Below are positions 46,158 through 62,825 of a stretch of 64,000 bases of DNA, in pieces; position 1 is the first letter of the stretch; every line of letters starts with the position of its first letter. The stretch spans positions 1 to 64,000 of the forward strand of contig NZ_CP035946.1 in NCBI RefSeq assembly GCF_013177655.1, given 5' to 3'. Source of the stretch: Campylobacter canadensis. Its GTDB lineage: Bacteria > Campylobacterota > Campylobacteria > Campylobacterales > Campylobacteraceae. Both the position numbers and the translations under genes were made by a program. The notes under the pieces were generated by a model that saw only the letters and a program-made list of their open reading frames with translations, had not been told where the DNA came from and ran no database searches.

Positions 46158-46594
46158 AAATAAAACATAAATTTAGCTAAAAATACTATGCAAATAGCAA
46201 GTGTTAATGCTAGTGGATGAATTATTTTTGCTAAAGGGTTTGGAATTTTAAAAATGAATTTGCAAGATAGAGAAAAAATAACCGCTAAAAAGATAATACA
46301 AGCTAAGCTTACTTTTATCATAAAAAGTACTTGCAAGCTACTATCAAAATAGCCTAATTCTTTATTTACCCACTTGCTCATCATCATTCCGCCAGTAAGT
46401 AAAAGCAATAATACACATATTGGCATAATTTTAATCGCTTTAGATGATATTGCTTTTTCCATTAAATTTGCAGTTTTTTCATCTAAGCTTTTTTTAGCTC
46501 TAGAAAAAATTACAACATCAAAAAATAAATAACCAATAAAAATAATAGCACAAAAAATATGTACTAAAAGTGCATAAGGATAAATGTTTTCCAT
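46154..46594 (-). CDS. CopD/DUF2269-like membrane protein
   Basis: 146 residues with four hydrophobic segments. LLVHIFCAIIFIGYLFFD near the N-terminus carries the histidine seen in the CopD and DUF2269 families, and KIIHPLALTLAI has a second one. The function is unknown; relatives are linked to copper or heme handling. A TTAAAGGAAA ribosome site precedes the ATG. It is the first gene of this minus-strand run, which ends at FlhX. Confidence 0.65.
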   Translation of the reverse strand: MENIYPYALLVHIFCAIIFIGYLFFDVVIFSRAKKSLDEKTANLMEKAISSKAIKIMPICVLLLLLTGGMMMSKWVNKELGYFDSSLQVLFMIKVSLACIIFLAVIFSLSCKFIFKIPNPLAKIIHPLALTLAICIVFLAKFMFYL

Positions 46595-46669
46595 AAAATT
46601 TCCTTTAAATTAAAATAAAAAAAGATTATATTTATCTTTTTTTATTTTTTGCTTGATTAGAATTTATTT

Positions 46670-47266
46670 TTATATAAATTTTACTTTTTCATTAAAAGAA
46701 AAACGCATTTTTTTATGTTTTGGCTGCCCGCTAGCCTTGTAACCAAAGGTTAAAACTAAAGCACAAAACTCATCTTTAGGTAAAAATTCTTTATTGATAG
46801 ATTCCTCATCGTATCCACCGATAATACAAGAATCAACGCCTAAAGTATGAGCGCAATTTACCATATTTGTAGCTGCTATGTAGCATTGTAATGCCCCGTA
46901 TTCGTGTGCATTTTTACTCTCTAAACGCTTTAAATATGGAGAATATAATTCATAAACTTTATCAAAATCTTCTCTTCTTTTTAAAGCTTTTTGAACTGTT
47001 TGTCCTTGTGGTTCAAAATTATTTTTTGAAGCTAAAATAACAGCAAAAGCGCAAGTTTCAAATTGTTTTTTAGAATTGCAAAATTGTTTTAATTTTTCAA
47101 TTTTTTCAGGACTTTGTAAAACATAAAAAGTCCAAGGTTCAAGACCTAAAGAACTAGGGCTTAAAACCCCAGCTTGTAGTATTTCATGTATTTTTGCAGT
47201 GCTTACTTTTTCTTTGTTAAATTCTTTACAAGCAAATCTATTTTGTAATAAATGTAAGTAATTCAT
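46670..47266 (-). CDS. Oxygen-insensitive-type nitroreductase, RdxA-like
   Basis: 198 residues, FMN nitroreductase family. NRFACKEFNKEKV and VLSPSSLGLEPWTFYVL are the FMN-binding motifs; SCIIGGYDEESI is the later one. Length and sequence resemble RdxA of Helicobacter and Campylobacter, the enzyme that activates metronidazole. The start overlaps the next gene's stop by 4 bp. Confidence 0.82.
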   Translation of the reverse strand: MNYLHLLQNRFACKEFNKEKVSTAKIHEILQAGVLSPSSLGLEPWTFYVLQSPEKIEKLKQFCNSKKQFETCAFAVILASKNNFEPQGQTVQKALKRREDFDKVYELYSPYLKRLESKNAHEYGALQCYIAATNMVNCAHTLGVDSCIIGGYDEESINKEFLPKDEFCALVLTFGYKASGQPKHKKMRFSFNEKVKFI

Positions 47267-47481
47267 TCTATCTCCTCTAATTTTTGTTGATTTGTTTTAA
47301 TATCTGCTTTGTTTGTTTCAATTAAAATTCTATTTTCGCTGATTAATTTAGAATTGTTTTCTACTTTTTCTTCTAAAACTTGTAATTTTTGCTTTAAAAA
47401 ATCTATTTTTTTAGTAAAGTGCTGAACTATTAAAAACAGCATTAAAATAAAAATTGCCAACACCAATAAAGACTGTAACAT
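47263..47481 (-). CDS. Small membrane-anchored coiled-coil protein
   Basis: 72 residues: one N-terminal membrane helix (about 3-22), then a continuous charged helix (KQKLQVLEEKVENNSKLI and onward) with heptad character. It would sit as a short coiled coil in the cytoplasm or periplasm. No family recognised. It lies between YaaA and the nitroreductase, overlapping the latter by 4 bp. Confidence 0.7.
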   Translation of the reverse strand: MLQSLLVLAIFILMLFLIVQHFTKKIDFLKQKLQVLEEKVENNSKLISENRILIETNKADIKTNQQKLEEIE

Positions 47482-47490
47482 AGCTAATCC

Positions 47491-48207
47491 TTAAACTTCT
47501 ATTGTAAAAATATTTTTATTTTTTTTAGTAATATAGCTTTGTATTTTAAAGTTATTTTTTATAAGTTCGGTTAATTCATCTTCGTTTTGAATTTGTTTTT
47601 GTGCTATTAGTCTTAGCAATTTACCTCTGTAAAGTTTGCTACTATGAGATAAAACCTTATCGTTTTGTTTAAAAATAAAATTATAACTTTTTATGTTTGT
47701 ATCATAAAAATCATTGTAAAAACTTGCTCTTAAATCTATGCAAAAATCTTTTATTAGCTCATCTATTTGCATACTTGTTTGTTCTTTGTATAATTTTGCT
47801 ATATTTAGATTAGTTTTTACACCTTGTTTTAATTTATAAAAAGGTATTTCATCATAAGCTCTTAAGCAGCCAAATAAATTAGAAAAAATAATTGTTTTAT
47901 CTAGCAAATATTCTTGTTCAATCTTATTTAAACTATCAAAACTCAAAGCTTTATAGCTTACACCTTGATATAATCTAATTGCTTGAATTTTACTTTTTGA
48001 AAAAGAATTTAGGATTTTTTCTGTGTTTTTAGTAGCAAAAATATGTTCTAAATTATTAGGAAAAAAACTAAGATAGTCTTTAATAATAACATTTCTCGCA
48101 TCACATTTAATAGAAAAATTAATATCAAAAAATATTTCATCAAAATTTTTAAAATCAATGTGATTTAAATTAGCTTTTTCTTCGCTTGGGGAAAATAATA
48201 TTTTCAT
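47491..48207 (-). CDS. yaaA: YaaA-family peroxide-stress protein
   Basis: 238 residues from the ATG at 48207, chosen because AAAGGA lies in front and the protein then begins MKILFSPSEEKA. The frame extends 60 bp further up. RLYQGVSYKAL, SNLFGCLRAYDEIPFYKLK and LSHSSKLYRGKLLR are the DUF328/YaaA motifs. E. coli YaaA binds DNA and lowers free iron during peroxide stress. It begins the short minus-strand run yaaA, coiled-coil protein, nitroreductase. Confidence 0.85.
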   Translation of the reverse strand: MKILFSPSEEKANLNHIDFKNFDEIFFDINFSIKCDARNVIIKDYLSFFPNNLEHIFATKNTEKILNSFSKSKIQAIRLYQGVSYKALSFDSLNKIEQEYLLDKTIIFSNLFGCLRAYDEIPFYKLKQGVKTNLNIAKLYKEQTSMQIDELIKDFCIDLRASFYNDFYDTNIKSYNFIFKQNDKVLSHSSKLYRGKLLRLIAQKQIQNEDELTELIKNNFKIQSYITKKNKNIFTIEV

Positions 48208-48330
48208 TACAAATCCTTTTTTTAATATAAAAATCTTTTTTTTACTATAAAATATTAGCTCAAACATTGCTATATTTTAGTGTTAAAATTATGTTTTTTT
48301 ATATTTTTTTTATTTTTTTTAAAAAAATTC

Positions 48331-48359
48331 TTGACAAAAAATAAAATTTATAATATGAT
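48331..48359 (+). promoter_or_regulatory. Strong sigma70 promoter of the tRNA-tuf operon
   Basis: TTGACA at 48331-48336 and TATGAT at 48354-48359, 17 bp apart. A perfect TATAAT overlaps at 48349-48354 but with a short 12-bp spacer. This is the only textbook -35/-10 pair noticed in the window, and it stands about 30 bp before the first tRNA. Confidence 0.85.
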
Positions 48360-48391
48360 ACACGCTTTTTAAATCAAATTATATTATTTTT

Positions 48392-48467
48392 GCTGGTTTA
48401 GCTCAGTTGGTAGAGCAGCTGCCTTGTAAGCAGCAGGTCGGGGGTTCAAGTCCCTTAACCAGCTCCA
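48392..48467 (+). tRNA. tRNA-Thr (TGT)
   Basis: 76 nt. Acceptor GCTGGTT pairs with AACCAGC, the D-arm is GCTCAGTTGGTAGAGC, the anticodon loop TTGTAAG gives TGT, the T-arm is GGGGGTTCAAGTCCC, and CCA is encoded. Confidence 0.97.
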
Positions 48468-48513
48468 TTTTAGCAGTGTTTGACCAGAGTCAAGAAAGTA
48501 TTTTTCAAAATAA

Positions 48514-48598
<85 letters not shown>

Positions 48599-48601
48599 TT
48601 T

Positions 48602-48678
<77 letters not shown>

Positions 48679-48775
48679 ACTTTTTTTGAAAGAACTGGGA
48701 GCTGTATTATTGCTTCGTTAGTTTTTCCAAAATAATTTTAGTTATGTTAGGTGTCTATATCATTATTTTCTGAGC

Positions 48776-48850
<75 letters not shown>

Positions 48851-48918
48851 GTTTAAACATTAATTAGTGATAATAGATTAGAATATGAAGGTTTTTAAAT
48901 TTACTTAGGAGGCGCCTT

Positions 48919-50118
48919 ATGGCAAAAGAAAAGTTTTCTCGTAATAAACCACACGTAAATATTGGTACTATTGGTCACGTTGATCATGGTAAAACTACAT
49001 TAACAGCTGCAATTTCAGCAGTATTATCAAGAAGAGGTCTTGCTGAGCTTAAAGATTATGATAATATCGATAACGCTCCAGAAGAAAAAGAAAGAGGTAT
49101 TACAATTGCTACTTCTCATATTGAATATGAGACAGAAAACCGCCACTATGCACACGTTGACTGCCCAGGTCACGCAGACTATGTTAAAAATATGATTACA
49201 GGTGCTGCACAAATGGACGGAGCAATCTTAGTTGTTTCTGCTGCAGATGGCCCAATGCCACAAACAAGAGAGCACATTCTACTATCACGCCAAGTTGGTG
49301 TTCCATACATTGTTGTATTTATGAACAAAGCTGATATGGTTGATGATGCTGAATTATTAGAATTAGTTGAAATGGAAATTAGAGAATTATTAAGCTCTTA
49401 TGATTTCCCAGGCGATGATACTCCAATCGTTGCAGGTTCAGCTTTACAAGCTTTAGAAGAAGCAAAAGCAGGTAAAGATGGCGAATGGTCAGCAAAAATT
49501 TTAGAATTAATGGCACAAGTTGATAGTTATATTCCAACTCCAACTCGTGATACAGATAAAGATTTCTTAATGCCAATTGAAGATGTTTTCTCAATTTCAG
49601 GTCGTGGTACAGTTGTTACTGGTAGAATTGAAAAAGGTATTGTAAAAGTTGGTGATACAATTGAAATCGTTGGTATTAGAGACACTCAAACAACAACAGT
49701 AACTGGTGTTGAAATGTTTAGAAAAGAAATGGATCAAGGTGAAGCTGGTGATAACGTTGGTGTATTACTACGTGGAACTAAAAAAGAAGATGTTATTCGT
49801 GGTATGGTTCTTGCTAAACCAAAAACCATTACTCCACATACAGACTTTGAAGCTGAAGTTTATATCTTAACTAAAGAAGAAGGTGGTAGACATACTCCAT
49901 TCTTTAATAACTATAGACCACAATTTTATGTTAGAACAACAGACGTTACAGGTTCAATTCAATTAGCAGAAGGTACTGAAATGGTTATGCCAGGTGATAA
50001 CGTAAGAATTACAGTATCATTAATTCAACCAGTTGCACTTGAAGAAGGAACTCGTTTTGCTATCCGTGAAGGTGGTAGAACTGTTGGTTCTGGGGTTGTT
50101 TCAAAAATTATTAAATAA
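48919..50118 (+). CDS. tuf: Elongation factor Tu
   Basis: GTPase that delivers aminoacyl-tRNA to the ribosome; 399 residues. [10 protein letters not shown] is G1, [11 protein letters not shown] is G3, and NKADM is G4. [12 protein letters not shown] is switch I. The ribosome site is a full AGGAGG. It follows four tRNA genes and appears to share their promoter. Codons are less AT-biased than in neighbouring genes, as expected for high expression. A hairpin follows at 50122. Confidence 0.99.
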   Translation: MAKEKFSRNKPHVNIGTIGHVDHGKTTLTAAISAVLSRRGLAELKDYDNIDNAPEEKERGITIATSHIEYETENRHYAHVDCPGHADYVKNMITGAAQMDGAILVVSAADGPMPQTREHILLSRQVGVPYIVVFMNKADMVDDAELLELVEMEIRELLSSYDFPGDDTPIVAGSALQALEEAKAGKDGEWSAKILELMAQVDSYIPTPTRDTDKDFLMPIEDVFSISGRGTVVTGRIEKGIVKVGDTIEIVGIRDTQTTTVTGVEMFRKEMDQGEAGDNVGVLLRGTKKEDVIRGMVLAKPKTITPHTDFEAEVYILTKEEGGRHTPFFNNYRPQFYVRTTDVTGSIQLAEGTEMVMPGDNVRITVSLIQPVALEEGTRFAIREGGRTVGSGVVSKIIK

Positions 50119-50121
50119 TTT

Positions 50122-50147
50122 ATTGAGAGCTTTTATGCTCTCAATTT
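50122..50147 (+). terminator. Hairpin after tuf
   Basis: ATTGAGAGC pairs with GCTCTCAAT around TTTTAT, followed by TTAAA. The T-run is weak, so it may only partly terminate and let rpmG-trp-secE-nusG be read. Confidence 0.65.
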
Positions 50148-50166
50148 AAAATAGAAAGGCAAAAAA

Positions 50167-50325
50167 ATGAGAATTAAAATAGGTTTAAAGTGTGAAGAAA
50201 CAGGTGATATCAATTACAGCACTTTTAAAAATTCTAAGAATACAACTGAAAAATTAGAATTAAAGAAGTATTGCCCAAGATTAAGAAAACATACTTTACA
50301 TAAAGAAGTAAAATTAAAAAGTTAA
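50167..50325 (+). CDS. rpmG: 50S ribosomal protein L33
   Basis: 52 residues starting [19 protein letters not shown] and ending with [16 protein letters not shown] and a lysine tail. Only one cysteine remains at each end of the zinc ribbon (C9 and C36), so it is the non-zinc-type (C-) variant. The ribosome site is AGAAAGG. It is too short for the length cut-off of most gene tables and lies between tuf and tRNA-Trp, the usual place. Confidence 0.95.
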   Translation: MRIKIGLKCEETGDINYSTFKNSKNTTEKLELKKYCPRLRKHTLHKEVKLKS

Positions 50326-50328
50326 TAT

Positions 50329-50404
50329 AGGGCAATAGCTCCAACGGTAGAGCGCCGGATTCCAAATCCGATGGTTGGGGGTTCGAATCCCTCTTGCCCT
50401 GCCA
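50329..50404 (+). tRNA. tRNA-Trp (CCA)
   Basis: 76 nt. Acceptor AGGGCAA pairs with TTGCCCT, the anticodon loop TTCCAAA gives CCA, the T-arm is GGGGGTTCGAATCCCTC, and the 3' CCA is encoded. It starts 3 bp after the rpmG stop. Confidence 0.97.
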
Positions 50405-50419
50405 AACAAAGGTTAAAAG

Positions 50420-50599
50420 ATGGAAAAAATAAAAAATTATTTCAAAGAATCAAAATTAGAGTTAGCTAAGGTATTTTTCCCAACAAAGATGCAAGTTAGA
50501 AACGCTTTTTTAACTGTGGTTGTGGTTGTATCTGTTATAGCATTATTTTTACTTTTGATTGATTTGGTTGCGTCTTTTTCATTGAGTAAAATTTTATAA
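50420..50599 (+). CDS. secE: Preprotein translocase subunit SecE
   Basis: 59 residues: a cytoplasmic helix (MEKIKNYFKESKLELAKVFF), then PTKMQVRNA, and one membrane helix at about 30-50. This is the short single-span form that clamps SecY. An AAAGG ribosome site precedes the ATG. It sits between tRNA-Trp and nusG, the standard context. Confidence 0.95.
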   Translation: MEKIKNYFKESKLELAKVFFPTKMQVRNAFLTVVVVVSVIALFLLLIDLVASFSLSKIL

Positions 50600-50611
50600 T
50601 AAGGTTTAGTT

Positions 50612-51145
50612 ATGAATCATAAATGGTATGCAATACAAACTTATGCTGGTTCTGAAATGGCTGTTAAAAGAGCTATACAAAAACTAGTATTTGATTTAGG
50701 TATAAGTGATAGGTTGCTTGACATATTAGTTCCTACTGAAGATGTTATAGAAACAGGAAAAAATGGAAAACAAAAAATAGTAGCTAGATGCTTATATTCA
50801 AGCTATGTGTTTGCTAACATTGATTTAGATATTGAACTGTGGCATAGAATACAAAAATTACCTAAAGTTGGTAGATTTATCGGTGAATCTAAAAAGCCAA
50901 CTCCACTTAGCGAAAAAGATGTAAAACTAATTTTAGAAAAAGCAAATGTTAAAAAAGCTCCAAGACCAAAAATTAATTTTGAGAATGGTGAAAGTGTTAG
51001 AATTATTGAAGGTTCATTTGCTAATTTTACTGGAATAGTTGAAGAATATGATATGAGTAGGGGTACATTAAAATTGAATGTTTCTATTTTTGGTAGAAGC
51101 ACCCCAGTTGAAATTTTATACTCTCAAGTAGAAAAAATTATTTAA
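50612..51145 (+). CDS. nusG: Transcription termination/antitermination factor NusG
   Basis: 177 residues. The N-terminal NGN domain starts HKWYAIQTYAGSEMAVKRAI, and the C-terminal KOW domain carries GESVRIIEGSFANFTGIVEE. It binds RNA polymerase and Rho or S10. Ribosome site AAGG; it lies 12 bp after secE. Confidence 0.96.
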   Translation: MNHKWYAIQTYAGSEMAVKRAIQKLVFDLGISDRLLDILVPTEDVIETGKNGKQKIVARCLYSSYVFANIDLDIELWHRIQKLPKVGRFIGESKKPTPLSEKDVKLILEKANVKKAPRPKINFENGESVRIIEGSFANFTGIVEEYDMSRGTLKLNVSIFGRSTPVEILYSQVEKII

Positions 51146-51160
51146 TTAAGGAGAAAAGTT

Positions 51161-51586
51161 ATGGCTAAAAAAGTTGTAGGTGAAATTAAGCTTCAAATAG
51201 CTGCTACTAAAGCAAACCCATCACCACCAGTAGGACCTGCGTTAGGACAACAAGGTGTTAATATTATGGAATTTTGTAAAGCATTTAATGAAAGAACAAA
51301 AGATATGGCAGGTTTTAATATTCCTGTTGTTATCACAGTTTATGCAGATAAGAGCTTTACATTTATAACAAAGCAACCACCAGCTACAGATTTAATTAAA
51401 AAAGCTGCTGGAATTTCTAAAGGAACTGATAATCCTCTAAAAAATAAGGTTGGTAAATTAACAAAAGCACAGATTTTAGAAATAGTTGATAAAAAAATTG
51501 CAGATTTAAATACTAAAGATAGAGAACAAGCTGCAAAAATTATCGCTGGTTCTGCTAGATCAATGGGAGTTGAAGTAGTAGATTAA
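51161..51586 (+). CDS. rplK: 50S ribosomal protein L11
   Basis: 141 residues, family length. [20 protein letters not shown] is the characteristic N-terminal proline-rich segment, and [10 protein letters not shown] is the C-terminus. It binds the GTPase-associated region of 23S rRNA. The ribosome site is AAGGAGA. Confidence 0.98.
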   Translation: MAKKVVGEIKLQIAATKANPSPPVGPALGQQGVNIMEFCKAFNERTKDMAGFNIPVVITVYADKSFTFITKQPPATDLIKKAAGISKGTDNPLKNKVGKLTKAQILEIVDKKIADLNTKDREQAAKIIAGSARSMGVEVVD

Positions 51587-51587
51587 T

Positions 51588-51617
51588 AACCTTTACCGCC
51601 AAGGTTTATAGGCGGTA
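51588..51617 (+). promoter_or_regulatory. Structured leader between rplK and rplA
   Basis: AACCTT (51588-51593) can pair with AAGGTT (51601-51606), and TACCGCC (51594-51600) with GGCGGTA (51611-51617). The two helices interleave, so they are alternatives or a pseudoknot. It precedes rplA, and L1 is a known autoregulator of this operon, but normally by binding upstream of rplK. Confidence 0.45.
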
Positions 51618-51647
51618 GCACTTTAATAAAAAAATGCGGAGAAAAAT

Positions 51648-52349
51648 ATGGCTAAAAAAGCAAAAAGAATACAAGAATTATTAAAAAATATAGATGTAAC
51701 AAAAGAATATAATTTACAAGAAGGTGTTGAAGTAGTTAAAAAATTAGCTTCAGCAAAATTTGATGAAACAGTTGAAATTGCTTTAAAACTTAATGTTGAC
51801 CCAAGACATGCTGATCAAATGGTAAGAGGTTCGGTTGTATTACCTGCAGGTACTGGTAAAAAAGTTCGTGTGGCTGTAATTGCTAAAGATGTTAAAGCTG
51901 ATGAAGCAAAAAAAGCAGGTGCTGATATAGTTGGTGATGATGATTTAATTGAAGAAATTCAAAAAGGAAATATGAATTTTGATGTTTTAATCGCAACTCC
52001 AAACTTAATGGGTCTTGTTGGTAAAGTAGGTAGAATTTTAGGTCCAAAAGGTTTAATGCCAAATCCAAAAACTGGAACAGTTACAATGGATGTTGCTCAA
52101 GCTGTTAATAATGCAAAAAGCGGTCAAGTAAATTTCCGTGTTGATAAACAAGGAAATATTCACGCAGGTCTTGGCAAAGTAAGTTTTTCTAAAGAGCAAT
52201 TATTAGATAATATTAGCACTTTTGTAAAGGCTATTAATAAGCATAAGCCAGCTGCTGCTAAAGGAAGATATATTAAAAGTGCAGCTTTAAGCTTAACTAT
52301 GAGTCCTAGTTTAAAACTTGAAACTCAAGAATTAATTGATTTAAAATAA
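51648..52349 (+). CDS. rplA: 50S ribosomal protein L1
   Basis: 233 residues, family length. [52 protein letters not shown] and [17 protein letters not shown] are the family motifs. It forms the L1 stalk and represses its own operon in E. coli. It lies 61 bp after rplK; ribosome site GGAGA. Confidence 0.98.
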   Translation: MAKKAKRIQELLKNIDVTKEYNLQEGVEVVKKLASAKFDETVEIALKLNVDPRHADQMVRGSVVLPAGTGKKVRVAVIAKDVKADEAKKAGADIVGDDDLIEEIQKGNMNFDVLIATPNLMGLVGKVGRILGPKGLMPNPKTGTVTMDVAQAVNNAKSGQVNFRVDKQGNIHAGLGKVSFSKEQLLDNISTFVKAINKHKPAAAKGRYIKSAALSLTMSPSLKLETQELIDLK

Positions 52350-52364
52350 TTTTTATTACTTGTT

Positions 52365-52407
52365 AGCTATTTTGTAATATTTTTATGTTACAAAGTAGCT
52401 TTTTTTA
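52365..52407 (+). terminator. Terminator/attenuator between rplA and rplJ
   Basis: AGCTATTTTGTAA pairs with TTACAAAGTAGCT (13 bp, one U-G) around a ten-base loop, followed by seven T. It separates the rplKA part from rplJL. Confidence 0.88.
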
Positions 52408-52528
52408 AATTTTTATCTAAGTTTTTTTTTGAGAATTTAAATAAAAATTTGATTTGTGATAGCCGAGGTTGTATAACTTAATTGATATTTTTATCGCTCT
52501 GCTTAAATCAAGTCGGAAAGGAGAGAAG
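52408..52528 (+). promoter_or_regulatory. rplJ leader, possible L10 autoregulatory region
   Basis: About 120 nt between the terminator and rplJ, with a G/C-containing part (GCCGAGGTTG and TCGCTCTGCTTAAATCAAG) unlike the AT-rich surroundings. L10(L12)4 binds this position to control rplJL in many bacteria. The structure is not resolved here; a promoter may also be present. Confidence 0.4.
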
Positions 52529-53011
52529 ATGACAAGAAGCCAAAAGCAAGAATTAATAGCACGACTTTCTGATGAATTTAATAATTCTAATGCAATTGTT
52601 GTGTGCAATTACAAGGGTTTAATTACAAAAAAACTTGAAGTTCTACGTGACAATGCTAGAAATGCTGGTGTAAAAGTTGAAGTTATTAAAAATACTTTAG
52701 CTAATATTGCTATGCAAAATGCACAAAAATCAGGTCTTGAGCTTAAAGATACTAATATTTATCTTTGGGGCGAAGACGCTTTAACTGTTACTAAAGTTGC
52801 TGCAAAATTTGCTGAAACAAACGATGCGTTTGAAGTTAAGTTTGGTCACATTGATGGTGAAGTTAGTGATAAGAATAAAATTATCGCACTATCTAAAATG
52901 CCATCTCGTGAAGAGTTGCTTGCAATGTTATTGCAAGTTTGGAATGCGCCGATTCAAAATTTCACAATCGGTCTTAATGCTTTAAAAGAAAAAAAAGAAA
53001 AAGAAGGATAA
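52529..53011 (+). CDS. rplJ: 50S ribosomal protein L10
   Basis: 160 residues from the ATG at 52529, chosen for its AAAGGAGAG ribosome site and the family start [17 protein letters not shown]. The open frame begins 60 bp earlier inside the leader. [11 protein letters not shown] and [19 protein letters not shown] are L10 motifs; the C-terminal helix binds L7/L12. It lies 3 bp before rplL. Confidence 0.97.
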   Translation: MTRSQKQELIARLSDEFNNSNAIVVCNYKGLITKKLEVLRDNARNAGVKVEVIKNTLANIAMQNAQKSGLELKDTNIYLWGEDALTVTKVAAKFAETNDAFEVKFGHIDGEVSDKNKIIALSKMPSREELLAMLLQVWNAPIQNFTIGLNALKEKKEKEG

Positions 53012-53014
53012 AAA

Positions 53015-53389
53015 ATGGCAATTACTAAAGAAGATGTATTAAATTATATTTCAAATTTAAGTGTTCTTGAACTATCTGAATTAGTTAAAGAATTTGAAGA
53101 AAAATTTGGTGTTTCTGCTGCTCCTGTAATGGTTGCAGGTGGCGCAGTTGCAGGTGGCGCAGCAGCTGAAGAAGAAAAAACAGAATTTAACTTAGTTTTA
53201 GCTGACGCTGGTGCTAATAAAATTAATGTTATTAAAGTAGTTCGTGCTTTAACAGGTCTTGGCTTAAAAGAAGCAAAAGATGCAGTTGAAGGAACTCCAT
53301 CAACATTAAAAGAAGGTATGAGCAAAGCAGAAGCTGAAGAAGCTAAAAAGCAACTTGAAGAAGCTGGTGCTAAGGTTGAACTTAAGTAA
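53015..53389 (+). CDS. rplL: 50S ribosomal protein L7/L12
   Basis: 124 residues. The N-terminal dimer helix and the Ala/Gly hinge ([15 protein letters not shown]) precede the globular domain: [20 protein letters not shown] then [12 protein letters not shown]. It is the stalk protein that recruits translation GTPases. Four copies usually bind L10. AAGGA lies upstream. Confidence 0.98.
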   Translation: MAITKEDVLNYISNLSVLELSELVKEFEEKFGVSAAPVMVAGGAVAGGAAAEEEKTEFNLVLADAGANKINVIKVVRALTGLGLKEAKDAVEGTPSTLKEGMSKAEAEEAKKQLEEAGAKVELK

Positions 53390-53394
53390 TTTTA

Positions 53395-53427
53395 ATAGCC
53401 CTTTAATTAAGGGCTATAATTTTTTTA
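53395..53427 (+). terminator. Attenuator between rplL and rpoB
   Basis: ATAGCCCTT pairs with AAGGGCTAT around TAATT, followed by AATTTTTTT. It lies just after the rplL stop, where the partial terminator that sets the ratio of ribosomal protein to RNA polymerase is found in E. coli. Confidence 0.88.
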
Positions 53428-53471
53428 TGTGCCTAATTTTAGGTAAAACTATTCTTTCAAAACTTAATTAA

Positions 53472-62142
<8,671 letters not shown>

Positions 62143-62144
62143 AT

Positions 62145-62173
62145 AAAATTCTGCTATTTTTAGCAGAATTTTT
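62145..62173 (+). terminator. Terminator after rpoC
   Basis: AAAATTCTGCTA pairs with TAGCAGAATTTT around TTTT, with further T's, 3 bp after the rpoC stop. It ends the rpl-rpo operon. Confidence 0.92.
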
Positions 62174-62236
62174 ATTATTTTTTAACTTTAACGAGTTTTT
62201 AATTTTTTATAAAAATTGCTTACATTTTATTTTAAA

Positions 62237-62242
62237 TATAAT
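62237..62242 (+). promoter_or_regulatory. Putative -10 box for tpx
   Basis: A perfect TATAAT, 70 bp before the tpx start, with TTGCTT about 15 bp upstream. AAAAAGGAG serves as the ribosome site. Confidence 0.5.
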
Positions 62243-62312
62243 TACAACTTTTTTACTGCTTATTTATAAAAATTAGGAATAATTTTATCCTATTTTAAAA
62301 AAGGAGTTTTTT

Positions 62313-62786
62313 ATGAAAGTAAATTTTAAAGCTAATCCAGTAGAAATTACTGATGCAATTAAGGTTGGCGATAGTGTAAAATCAACCAAAGTAGTAGCAA
62401 AAGATTTAAGTGAAGTAGATTTAAATAAAGATGCGATTATTATTTGCTTACCAAGTATTGACACAGGCGTATGCGCAAAAGAAGCAAGAGAATTTAACGA
62501 AAGAGCAAATGCTTTAGGAATGCCTATTTATGTTGTAAGTAAAGATTTACCATTTGCAATGGGTAGATTTTGCACTGCTGAAGGTTTAGAAAACATTATT
62601 CCAGTAAGTGATTTTAGATATGCTGATTTTGCTAAAAATTACGGCTGTTTAATTACTGAAGGCGCTTTAAATGGCTTACTTGCAAGAGCGGTTTTTGTTC
62701 AAAAAGCAGGAAAAATTGTTTATAGCGAAATCTGCAGCGAGATTACAGAATTACCTAACTTTGATGCCTTAGCACAAGCATTATAA
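62313..62786 (+). CDS. tpx: Thiol peroxidase Tpx
   Basis: 157 residues, atypical 2-Cys peroxiredoxin. PSIDTGVCAKEAREFNE holds the peroxidatic cysteine (the common TPVC is TGVC here), and KDLPFAMGRFCTAEG holds the resolving cysteine. GLLARAVFV and EICSEITELPNFD are family motifs. It reduces hydrogen and lipid peroxides with thioredoxin. It has its own promoter region and terminator, so it is monocistronic. Confidence 0.96.
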   Translation: MKVNFKANPVEITDAIKVGDSVKSTKVVAKDLSEVDLNKDAIIICLPSIDTGVCAKEAREFNERANALGMPIYVVSKDLPFAMGRFCTAEGLENIIPVSDFRYADFAKNYGCLITEGALNGLLARAVFVQKAGKIVYSEICSEITELPNFDALAQAL

Positions 62787-62790
62787 TTTT

Positions 62791-62816
62791 AAAAGCCTTT
62801 TTAAAAAAGGCTTTTT
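62791..62816. terminator. Convergent terminator of tpx and the DcuC-type gene
   Basis: AAAAGCC pairs with GGCTTTT around an A/T stretch, with T's on both strands, 4 bp after the tpx stop and 10 bp before the convergent gene's stop. It can serve both directions. Confidence 0.88.
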
Positions 62817-62825
62817 AGTTTAATT

